Assembly (NCBI GenBank): GCA_900550825.1
Contig: URTZ01000128.1
Location: 1 to 5,726 of the forward strand
Direction: 5' to 3'
DNA length: 5,726 nucleotides
From: an uncultured Collinsella sp.
Lineage (GTDB): Bacteria > Actinomycetota > Coriobacteriia > Coriobacteriales > Coriobacteriaceae
Positions 1 to 5,723 of this stretch are shown piece after piece. The translations under genes were made by a program, and so were the position numbers. How positions within the stretch are numbered: position 1 is the stretch's first letter; the number at the start of each line of letters is the position of its first letter. Under the pieces are notes generated by a model. The model saw nothing but the letters and a program-made list of their open reading frames with translations, searched no databases and was not told where the DNA came from.

Positions 1-1084
1 CCAGCCACAGCGTACGCGTCAGGCCAAAGAGCGCACCCTCCTCCTTGTCATCGTCCACCACGGCGGCGACCCACTCGCCTGTCTCGATCGCGCGAGCGAT
101 CTCGGCAGCAGCGGCAGCAAGTGCCCCGGCATCGCCAGCGGCGGCACGCAAAACAGAGGGAATCTCAAACGTGCTGACAGCGGCCGCAGCCCCACCCTCG
201 CCGCCAATCAGCGCCAGGAAGCGGTTCTGCATGGCCGTAATGCCAAGCGTGCCGAGCGCCGCGGACACTTCGTCGGCAGAAAACGCCGGGAATGACGTCG
301 CGTCAAAGTCGAGCTCGACTGGCGCATCGGTGCGAATGGTTGCGACCTTGCGGCTCAGCAGTGCGTCGTCGATGTGTGCACGCAGGTTCTCGCCCATCTT
401 GCCCTTGACCTCGTCGGCATGTGCGATGACTTCGTCCAAGCTGCCGTACTGCGCGATGAGCGCGCTCGCCTTTTTGGGGCCGATGCCCGGTACGCCGGGA
501 ATGTTGTCCGACGTATCGCCCTTCAGACCGTAGAAATCGGGCACGAGCGCCGGCGTAATGCCGTGATACAGGTCGTCCACGCTCTCGGGCGTCATGATCG
601 CCACGTCAGACAGGCCCTTGCGGGTCGAGACCACGTTGACGTGCTCGGTCACGAGCTGATACATGTCGCGGTCGCCGGTCACCAGCAGCATGTCGCAGCC
701 GGCCTCCTCACCCAGGCGCGCCATGGTACCCAGGATATCGTCGCCTTCCCAGCCCTCGGACTGCAGAATCGGCACGTTGAGCGCGGTAAGCAGCTCCTTG
801 ATCATCGGAAACTGCGCGTGCAGATCGGGGTCCATGGGCGGGCGCTGAGCCTTGTACTGCGGCAGCATCTCCATGCGCACGCGCGGCTTGCCTTTATCAA
901 ACGCCACGACCACACCGTCGGGGTTAAAGGCATCAATCATCTTGAGGAACATGTTCAGAAAGCCGAAGATCGCGTTGGTGGGGCGACCGTCCGGCGCGTT
1001 CATGGTCGGCGGCACGGCGTGAAAGGCGCGGTGCATGAGCGAGTTGCCGTCGATGACGGCAAAGGTGCGGCGCTTGTCAGACAT
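1..1084 (-). CDS. polA: DNA polymerase I, N-terminal part (5' nuclease domain); 3' end outside the window
   Basis: Pol I removes RNA primers and fills gaps during Okazaki fragment maturation and excision repair in the cytoplasm. The reading frame opens with ATG at 1084-1082, preceded on the minus strand by GAGG (1096-1093) with an 8-nt gap, and stays open for 361 codons to the window edge, so the rest of the gene is missing here. Residues 1 to about 290 form the FEN-like 5' nuclease. All nine metal-binding acids known from Taq Pol I have counterparts: D12 (DGNSL), D63, E113/D115/D116 (WEGDD), D138/D140 (TGDRD) and D190/D193 (GDTSDNIPG). The helix-hairpin-helix PGIGPKKA lies at 199-206. After an Ala-rich linker, residues 336-361 resemble the first strand of the 3'-5' exonuclease-like domain but show no DxE metal motif, as in Gram-positive Pol I with inactive proofreading. 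The polymerase domain cannot be seen. A stand-alone 5'-3' exonuclease is less likely because the frame continues past the nuclease domain. Confidence 0.95.
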   Translation of the reverse strand, partial: MSDKRRTFAVIDGNSLMHRAFHAVPPTMNAPDGRPTNAIFGFLNMFLKMIDAFNPDGVVVAFDKGKPRVRMEMLPQYKAQRPPMDPDLHAQFPMIKELLTALNVPILQSEGWEGDDILGTMARLGEEAGCDMLLVTGDRDMYQLVTEHVNVVSTRKGLSDVAIMTPESVDDLYHGITPALVPDFYGLKGDTSDNIPGVPGIGPKKASALIAQYGSLDEVIAHADEVKGKMGENLRAHIDDALLSRKVATIRTDAPVELDFDATSFPAFSADEVSAALGTLGITAMQNRFLALIGGEGGAAAAVSTFEIPSVLRAAAGDAGALAAAAAEIARAIETGEWVAAVVDDDKEEGALFGLTRTLWL

Positions 1085-1172
1085 ATTGAATACCTCGCTT
1101 TGGGCTGGGCACGGTTTGCTCACTCCAGTTTACACGCTCCCCGCCCCGCGGCCACCTCACATCAAGCTCCCC

Positions 1173-1211
1173 CGCCACCGTGAGCCCGCGCGTGATACGA
1201 TGGCTCACGGT
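1173..1211 (+). promoter_or_regulatory. Candidate promoter and overlapping inverted-repeat operator for the M18 aminopeptidase gene
   Basis: An extended -10 element, TGATACGAT (1193-1201), fits the TGnTAnnnT pattern and would start transcription near 1208, leaving a leader of about 43 nt. No good -35 is visible at the proper distance (CGCCAC at 1173-1178), which is common with extended -10 promoters. A perfect 10-bp inverted repeat brackets it: ACCGTGAGCC at 1177-1186 and GGCTCACGGT at 1202-1211, with 15 bp between the arms and the -10 in that gap. Because the left arm lies upstream of the predicted start, the repeat would act as DNA, for example as a binding site for a dimeric regulator, rather than as an RNA hairpin. 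No T-run follows it. Both promoter and operator are inferences. Confidence 0.45.
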
Positions 1212-1250
1212 ACATCAACCAGCACGATCGATCCGAAAGGAGCCTGCGTC

Positions 1251-2648
1251 ATGGAGCGTCCCTGCGCATGGAAAAAGTACACGCCACAGCAAGTCGAGGA
1301 GCTCGAGGAGCTTTGCCGCGGCTATAAGCAGTTTTTGAGCGAGAACAAGACCGAGCGCCTGTGCGTCAAGACCGGCATCAAGATGGCCGAGGAGGCGGGA
1401 TACGTCGACCTGGAGACCGTGATCGCCGAAGGCCGCGAGCTCAAGGCAGGCGACAAAGTGTACGCCGCCAATCACGGCAAGGACCTCATGCTCGTCAACC
1501 TGGGCAACGCCCCGCTCGAGCAGGGCTTTAACATCCTGGGCGCCCACGTGGACTCGCCGCGCCTAGACCTTAAGCAGAACCCCGCCTTCGAGGCCGGCGA
1601 CATGGCCTACCTCGACACGCACTACTACGGTGGCGTCAAGAGCTACCACTGGGTGGCCTCCCCGCTCGCACTCGTGGGCGTCATCTGCAAAAAGGACGGC
1701 ACCACCGTCGACATCAACATCGGCGACAAGGCAGACGATCCGGTCTTTACCATCTCCGACCTGCTGATCCACCTCTCGAGCGAGCAGATGTCCAAGCCCG
1801 CCAAGGACGCCGTCGACGCCGAGATCCTCGACGTGATCGTGGGCGGCCGTCCCGTCAAGTTCGATGAGGACGACAAGGACGCCCCCAAGGAGCCCGTCAA
1901 GCAGATGTTCCTGGATATCCTCAAGGAGCAGTACGACGTCGAGGAGGAGGACTTCCTCTCCGCCGAGATCGAGGTCGTGCCCGCCGGCCCCGCCCGCGAC
2001 ATGGGCCTCGACCGCTCCATGATTCTGGGCTATGGCCATGACGACCGCGTCTGTGCCTACCCCTCCATGCTCGCCCAGATCAACGTCGCCAACGTGGAGC
2101 GCACGAGCATCACGCTCATCGTCGACAAGGAGGAGATCGGTTCCGTGGGTGCCACCGGCATGACGAGTCGCTTCTTCGAGAACACCGTCGCCGAGATCAT
2201 GATGCTCGCCGGCGAGGACAGCCCGCTGGCTCTGCGCCGCGCGCTCGCCCGCAGCCGTATGCTCTCCTCCGACGTGTCCGCCGGCTTCGACCCGGGCTAT
2301 GCCGGCAAGTTCGAGACCAAGAACGCCGCCTTCATGGGTCGCGGCCTGTGCTTTAACAAGTACACGGGCAGCCGCGGCAAGGGCGGCTCTAACGACGCCG
2401 ACGCCGAGTATGTGGCCCTCGTCCGCGACATCATGGACGAGGCCGGCGTGGACTTCCAGACCTGCGAGCTCGGCCGCGTCAACGCTGGTGGCGGCGGCAC
2501 CATCGCCTACATCATGGCCAAGTACGGCATGAACGTCATCGACTCCGGCGTTGCCGTCCTGTCCATGCACGCCCTGTGGGAGGTCGCCAACAAGGCCGAC
2601 ATCTACGAGGCCTATCGCGGCTACAAGGCCTTCATCGAGCGCGCCTAA
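1251..2648 (+). CDS. M18 family aspartyl aminopeptidase-like metallopeptidase
   Basis: Predicted cytosolic zinc aminopeptidase of 465 residues that releases N-terminal, typically acidic, residues from peptides; the length is normal for bacterial M18 enzymes. Metal and catalytic residues are recognisable: H99 and D101 in GAHVDSPR, D264 or D265 in GYGHDDR, E294/E295 in VDKEEIGS, and H440 in SMHALWE. The SSDVSAGFDP segment and the C-terminal KADIYEAYRGYKAF helix are also typical. Family knowledge assigns the two glutamates to catalysis and metal binding, and the His/Asp residues to a two-metal centre that forms dodecamers in homologues. I chose ATG 1251 because AAAGGAG (1236-1242) lies 8 nt upstream and the family N-terminus begins near here; the upstream in-frame ATGs would overlap polA or the promoter. 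No signal peptide or membrane segment is seen. The codons are strongly biased to GAG, AAG, GAC and GCC, suggesting good expression. Exact substrate preference is not determined by the sequence. It is divergent from polA and probably transcribed alone. Confidence 0.93.
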   Translation: MERPCAWKKYTPQQVEELEELCRGYKQFLSENKTERLCVKTGIKMAEEAGYVDLETVIAEGRELKAGDKVYAANHGKDLMLVNLGNAPLEQGFNILGAHVDSPRLDLKQNPAFEAGDMAYLDTHYYGGVKSYHWVASPLALVGVICKKDGTTVDINIGDKADDPVFTISDLLIHLSSEQMSKPAKDAVDAEILDVIVGGRPVKFDEDDKDAPKEPVKQMFLDILKEQYDVEEEDFLSAEIEVVPAGPARDMGLDRSMILGYGHDDRVCAYPSMLAQINVANVERTSITLIVDKEEIGSVGATGMTSRFFENTVAEIMMLAGEDSPLALRRALARSRMLSSDVSAGFDPGYAGKFETKNAAFMGRGLCFNKYTGSRGKGGSNDADAEYVALVRDIMDEAGVDFQTCELGRVNAGGGGTIAYIMAKYGMNVIDSGVAVLSMHALWEVANKADIYEAYRGYKAFIERA

Positions 2649-2660
2649 CCAACCCTTGTA

Positions 2661-2732
2661 ACTTGCGGTGAAATACGGATTCATCAGGGCTTCCAACGGG
2701 GAAAGCGGTCTGTATTTCACCGCAACTTTTTT
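2661..2732 (+). terminator. Hairpin with T-run between the aminopeptidase gene and yaaA (element A of a pair)
   Basis: The arms TTGCGGTGAAATAC (2663-2676) and GTATTTCACCGCAA (2712-2725) pair perfectly over 14 bp. Four further pairs inward (2677-2680 with 2711-2708) include two G-U wobbles. The closing loop is about 27 nt and holds a small inner stem (GCTTCC against GGAAAGC with one bulge). Six T residues follow at 2727-2732, so on the plus strand this is a plausible intrinsic terminator for the aminopeptidase gene, whose stop codon is 12 nt before the element. On the minus strand no T-run follows. The outer stem and flanks match the element after yaaA (3601-3669). It also lies directly against the yaaA ribosome binding site, so it may act as an attenuator in that leader. 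Confidence 0.75.
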
Positions 2733-2749
2733 AGCGGAAGGAGGATTCC

Positions 2750-3559
2750 GTGCTACAGGTCGTCATTTCGCCCGCCAAACAGATGCGGACAGCTCAAGAT
2801 GCCTTTGACGTTTTGGGCATACCGCCTTTTGCACATCAGACGGCCCGGCTCCATCAGGCACTGCTAGGCATCGAACGCGAGGATGGCGCGGCAGGTCTTC
2901 AGGCCCTTTGGAACGTGAGCGACAGGCTGCTTACAACGTGCCTGGATACGCTTCACGAATTTATGCCCGCCCTGAGCGATGCCGACCTCGCCGATCCCGA
3001 TATCGCGCGCCGAATCTCCCCCGCCGTCATGTCCTACCACGGCATCCAATACCAAAGCATGGCGCCCGAGGTCATGGATGCTGCACAGCTCGACTGGCTG
3101 CAAAACCATCTCTGGATCCTCTCCGGATTGTACGGATGTGTGCGGCCTTTCCATGGCGTTGAGCCCTATCGGCTCGAAATGGGAGCCAAGCTCGCCGTCA
3201 ACAACGCCCGTGACCTCTATGCGTTTTGGGGCGACAAACTTGCATGCGCCATTGCGCCGACCGGCTCCAACACCACGGTCGTCAACCTTGCCAGCGCGGA
3301 GTACGCCAAGGCCGTTCTACCCCATCTCGCAGGCGACGCCACAACCGTCACTTGTCTCTTTGGCGAAGGTGTCCGCAACGGCAAGCCCATCCAGCGCTCG
3401 ACCGCCAGCAAAAAGGCGCGCGGCTCCATGGTGCGCTGGATGGCAGAAAACAAGCTCGAGGACGCCGCCGGTCTTACCGAGTTCAACATCGGCTATCGCC
3501 ACGCCCCCGAGATCTCATACCCAGGCACCCTCGTGTTCATCAACGAACAGATGCTCTAG
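2750..3559 (+). CDS. yaaA: Peroxide stress protein YaaA (DUF328/UPF0246)
   Basis: YaaA homologues lower intracellular free iron and limit peroxide damage to DNA and protein in E. coli; the fold binds DNA in vitro, but the biochemical activity is still unclear. The 269-residue length is close to the E. coli protein (about 258). Family landmarks appear in order: ISPAKQM (residues 6-12, usually ISPAKTL), YHGIQYQSM near 100, LSGLYGCVRPF near 125-135, EPYRLEMG, DLYAFWGDKL, VVNLASAEYAK, SKKARGSMVRWM and a C-terminal FNIGYRH followed by TLVFI. The start is GTG, set by GGAAGGAGG (2736-2744) five nt upstream; no in-frame ATG lies near this N-terminus. No signal peptide or membrane segment is seen, so it should be cytosolic. 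It sits between two related hairpins. The upstream one ends three nt before the ribosome binding site, leaving no room for a promoter between them. Codon use is less biased than in the aminopeptidase or thiC, suggesting lower expression. Confidence 0.95.
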   Translation: MLQVVISPAKQMRTAQDAFDVLGIPPFAHQTARLHQALLGIEREDGAAGLQALWNVSDRLLTTCLDTLHEFMPALSDADLADPDIARRISPAVMSYHGIQYQSMAPEVMDAAQLDWLQNHLWILSGLYGCVRPFHGVEPYRLEMGAKLAVNNARDLYAFWGDKLACAIAPTGSNTTVVNLASAEYAKAVLPHLAGDATTVTCLFGEGVRNGKPIQRSTASKKARGSMVRWMAENKLEDAAGLTEFNIGYRHAPEISYPGTLVFINEQML

Positions 3560-3600
3560 ACCCGCCACCCAAAACTGACCCGCTCAGCCTTCTCTATATA

Positions 3601-3669
3601 ACTTGCGGTGGAATAGTTCCTATTTGAGCCTTTTATCGCACAATCAGGAACTATTCCACCGCAACTTTT
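3601..3669 (+). terminator. Hairpin with short T-run after yaaA, between convergent genes (element B of a pair)
   Basis: Arms at 3603-3621 and 3646-3664 pair perfectly over 19 bp around a 24-nt loop (the left arm begins TTGCGGTGGAATAG). Four T residues (3666-3669) follow on the plus strand, a weaker tail than that of element A. It begins about 40 nt after the yaaA stop codon and ends about 27 nt before the stop codon of the convergent membrane-protein gene. It could therefore stop transcription of yaaA, and by its stem strength hinder read-through from the other side, although the minus-strand tail (AGTTATATAG) is T-poor. The outer stem, the TAAC before it and the CTTTT after it are shared with element A. 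Confidence 0.7.
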
Positions 3670-3695
3670 ATGAATTGGCTGGCTAGGCTCGACAC

Positions 3696-4217
3696 CTATT
3701 CTGCTAGACCGTCGGCCTTTGCAATCCCGTTTGTCGAACCGTCCTGATAGATAATCTTGACGTGCTCAACCTCGGAAACCGCAACACCCGTCGGAGGCTC
3801 CAGACGCCATTCCGTCAGGGCGATATCCATGGTCGTGGGCACATCTCCTTGATCTTTGAGCTTCACCGTCAGCGTTTTGAGCGCCGCGTCAAACGTCACG
3901 CGTTCGATTTCTTCGCCCGGAATGGACCCACCACTCAGCTGCAACTGCACAAACTCATCGCGCGGGTACCAATAATCGCCCGGAATGGCGAGCGTATTGG
4001 CATTACCGCCAGTACTCCTCACCGTCATAATCGGTAGGCTATCATCAGCCTCGAACTCCCATGCAGCGCCGCCGCGACCACCAAACGTCCAGATACAACA
4101 GGCAATCACCATCACGACAAGGATCGCAAAACCAATCGCGACAAGGCCATGGTGCGCACGGCCCTCCTCGGCCGATACGTCCCATTGCATCTCTCGATAT
4201 AGATGCTTGTCTTCCAT
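3696..4217 (-). CDS. Hypothetical single-pass membrane protein with a C-terminal extracytoplasmic domain
   Basis: I do not recognise this 173-residue protein. The start ATG at 4217-4215 is supported by GGGGAGG (4229-4223), five nt upstream. Residues 1-23 are a short, charged, slightly acidic head. Residues about 24-45 are a hydrophobic helix (LVAIGFAILVVMVIACCIWTF) with no signal-peptidase site obvious after it, so it is probably an anchor. The rest (about 46-173) is soluble, without Cys, and rich in alternating hydrophobic residues and Val/Thr/Ile, which suggests beta strands (FVQLQLSGG, VTFDAALKTLTVKLK, MDIALTEWRL, EHVKIIYQD). Export of this part is inferred from the anchor alone, because flanking charges do not settle topology. 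It is convergent with yaaA and divergent from thiC, so neither neighbour suggests a function. Coding is clear from its length, good ribosome binding site and sensible amino-acid composition. Confidence 0.8.
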   Translation of the reverse strand: MEDKHLYREMQWDVSAEEGRAHHGLVAIGFAILVVMVIACCIWTFGGRGGAAWEFEADDSLPIMTVRSTGGNANTLAIPGDYWYPRDEFVQLQLSGGSIPGEEIERVTFDAALKTLTVKLKDQGDVPTTMDIALTEWRLEPPTGVAVSEVEHVKIIYQDGSTNGIAKADGLAE

Positions 4218-4244
4218 GTTCGCCTCCCCACGGGCATGCTCATC

Positions 4245-4273
4245 GCGTCAATCGTACCCATTCGAGCTATACT
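4245..4273 (+). promoter_or_regulatory. Candidate promoter for thiC
   Basis: TATACT at 4268-4273 is a good -10 hexamer. The hexamer 17 bp upstream (GCGTCA, 4245-4250) is a poor -35. A start near 4280 would lie just before the riboswitch, giving a leader of about 109 nt made almost wholly of the aptamer, which supports the assignment. On the opposite strand TACGAT (4256-4251) could serve as the -10 for the divergent membrane-protein gene, which would make the two promoters overlap; that second call is weak. Confidence 0.5.
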
Positions 4274-4287
4274 TGAGCCCACCACAT

Positions 4288-4380
4288 AAACGGGGAGCTT
4301 GCAGGACAAGACGGCAGGCTGAGACTGGGCGCGCCCGCCCTGACCCGCAAACCTGATATGGGTAATGCCAACGAAGGGAG
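4288..4380 (+). ncRNA. TPP riboswitch (THI element) in the thiC leader
   Basis: The conserved TPP aptamer blocks occur in order: GGGGAGC (4292-4298), CTGAGA (4319-4324), GACCC (4342-4346), ACCTGAT (4351-4357), GGGTAATGCCAACG (4360-4373) and AAGGGA (4374-4379). Visible pairings are GGG with CCC (4344-4346) for P2; GCTTGC (4297-4302) with GCAGGC (4314-4319) for P3, one wobble; CCT (4352-4354) with AGG (4375-4377) for P4; and TGG (4359-4361) with CCA (4368-4370) for P5. An extra 5-bp hairpin, GGGCG/CGCCC (4327-4331 and 4336-4340), sits between CTGAGA and GACCC. P1 is weak in what I can pair. Known function: thiamine pyrophosphate binding lowers expression of thiamine synthesis genes. The aptamer ends 8 nt before the thiC start and its last box is the only ribosome binding site, so control is probably at translation start. 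Confidence 0.95.
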
Positions 4381-4388
4381 CCGTGCCA

Positions 4389-5723
4389 ATGAGCACACAG
4401 ACCGAGCCCAAGCTCGTCACGCAAATCGACTTCGCCCGCGCTGGGCAGATCACACCTCAGATGAAAGAGGTCGCCGAGCGCGAGCATCGCGACCCCGAGT
4501 ACATCCGCGAGCGCGTGGCAGACGGCCGCATCGCCATTCCCGCCAACATCGTGCATATCAAAAAGGGCATGCGCGCCTTTGGTGTCGGCGAGGGCCTGTC
4601 CACCAAGGTCAACGTGAACTTGGGCATCTCGGGCGACAAGGCCGATGCCGCCGAGGAATGGAAGAAGGTCAAGATTGCCGAGGACTTTGGCGCCGACGCC
4701 ATCATGGACCTCTCCAACTCGGGCAAGACGCGCCAGTTCCGCCAGCAGCTCATCGACGAGACGCCGCTTATGGTGGGCACCGTCCCCATGTACGACGCCA
4801 TCGGCTACATGGAAAAGCCGCTGGTCAAGCTCACCAAGGACGACCTGCTCGAGGTCGTTCGCGCGCACGCCGAGGACGGCGTGGACTTCATGACCATCCA
4901 CTGCGGCATCAACAAGTCGGTCATCAAGACCTTTAAGGAGACCGGCCGCCTCATGAACATCGTCAGCCGCGGCGGCTCGCTGCTGTTTGGCTGGATGGAA
5001 GTCACCGGCAACGAAAACCCCTTCTACGAGTTCTACGACGAGGTGCTCGAGATCTGCCACGAGTACGACGTGACGATCTCGCTCGGCGATTCCTGCCGCC
5101 CGGGCTGTCTCTACGACTCAAACGATGCCACCGAGACCGCCGAGATGATCGAGCTGGGCAAGCTGTGCAAGCGCGCTTGGGCCGCCGGCGTCCAGGTTAT
5201 GGTCGAGGGACCGGGTCACATGGCGCTCGACGAGATCGCCGCCAACATGAAGCTGCAGAAGCGCCTGTGCCATAATGCGCCGTTCTATGTGCTGGGGCCG
5301 CTGGTGACCGATATCGGCGTGGGCTACGACCACATCACCGCCGCCATCGGTGGCGCCATCTCGGCGAGCTCCGGCGCCGACTTCCTGTGCTACGTGACAC
5401 CCGCTGAGCACCTGTGCCTGCCCAACGCCCAGGACGTGCTCGATGGCCTCATGGCCACCAAGATCGCCGCACACGCCGCCGATATCGCCAAGAAGGTGCC
5501 GCACGCCCGCGATCTGGACGACAAGATGGGCCAGGCACGCCGCAAGCTCGATTGGGACGCCATGTGGAAGTGCGCACTCGACCCGGTTACGGGCAAGAAG
5601 CGCTACGAGGAGTCCCCCGCCGCCACCGAGGGCACTTGCACCATGTGTGGCAAGATGTGCGCCGTCCGCACCGTCAACAAAGTGTTTGAGGGCACGACGA
5701 TCGACCTCGGTATGGAGGACTAG
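4389..5723 (+). CDS. thiC: Phosphomethylpyrimidine synthase ThiC (short form)
   Basis: ThiC is a radical S-adenosylmethionine enzyme that rearranges aminoimidazole ribotide into HMP phosphate, the pyrimidine half of thiamine. The 444-residue protein is the short form, lacking the N-terminal extension of the roughly 630-residue E. coli enzyme. Landmarks include NVNLGIS (residue about 75), the LSNSGKTRQFRQQ segment, DFMTIHCGIN, SRGGSL, SLGDSCRPGC, MVEGPGHMALDEI, YVLGPLVTDIGVGYDHIT, YVTPAEHLCLP, and the C-terminal 4Fe-4S motif C417, C420, C424. The last is spaced CX2CX3C, not the CX2CX4C of the E. coli and B. subtilis type. The start is ATG 4389, set by AAGGGAG (4374-4380) 8 nt before it; the in-frame ATG at 4365 is part of the riboswitch TAATGCC box and is not used. 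Cytosolic. Regulation by the upstream TPP riboswitch is strongly expected. No other thi gene is seen before the window ends three bases after the stop. Confidence 0.98.
   Translation: MSTQTEPKLVTQIDFARAGQITPQMKEVAEREHRDPEYIRERVADGRIAIPANIVHIKKGMRAFGVGEGLSTKVNVNLGISGDKADAAEEWKKVKIAEDFGADAIMDLSNSGKTRQFRQQLIDETPLMVGTVPMYDAIGYMEKPLVKLTKDDLLEVVRAHAEDGVDFMTIHCGINKSVIKTFKETGRLMNIVSRGGSLLFGWMEVTGNENPFYEFYDEVLEICHEYDVTISLGDSCRPGCLYDSNDATETAEMIELGKLCKRAWAAGVQVMVEGPGHMALDEIAANMKLQKRLCHNAPFYVLGPLVTDIGVGYDHITAAIGGAISASSGADFLCYVTPAEHLCLPNAQDVLDGLMATKIAAHAADIAKKVPHARDLDDKMGQARRKLDWDAMWKCALDPVTGKKRYEESPAATEGTCTMCGKMCAVRTVNKVFEGTTIDLGMED

Noticed and set aside
1085..1165. polA promoter with -10 TAAACT (minus strand, 1132-1127)
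   Set aside because: No -35 occurs at a usable distance; the nearest TTGATG is about 27 bp upstream. Too weak to list as a feature.
374..1183. Plus-strand open frame opposite polA
   Set aside because: The composition is His/Arg/Val-rich, as expected for the complement of polA. The minus strand has clear Pol I motifs over the same stretch.
1035..1250. Longer N-terminus for the aminopeptidase from upstream in-frame ATGs
   Set aside because: The extra residues would overlap polA, run through the promoter and inverted repeat, and have no family similarity. ATG 1251 has a good ribosome binding site.
1563..2720. Long minus-strand open frame (385 codons) opposite the aminopeptidase gene
   Set aside because: It is a shadow of a GC-rich gene with strong third-position bias. 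Its product is a repetitive Gly/Val/Asp/His-rich string with no domain, and its 5' end crosses the hairpin.
2661..3669. yaaA as cargo of a mobile unit bounded by the two hairpins
   Set aside because: There is no transposase or target-site duplication, and yaaA matches its neighbours in base composition. The hairpins fit better as terminators or a dispersed repeat family.
2661..3669. Repeats as a CRISPR array
   Set aside because: There are only two copies about 940 bp apart with a full gene between them, and no spacer pattern.
4365..4388. Start of ThiC at ATG 4365
   Set aside because: This ATG is part of the conserved TAATGCC box of the TPP aptamer and has no ribosome binding site of its own. 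ATG 4389 has one at the right distance.
4248..5060. Minus-strand open frame opposite thiC and the riboswitch
   Set aside because: It overlaps the conserved aptamer and the ThiC motifs, and the protein looks like reverse-complement noise.
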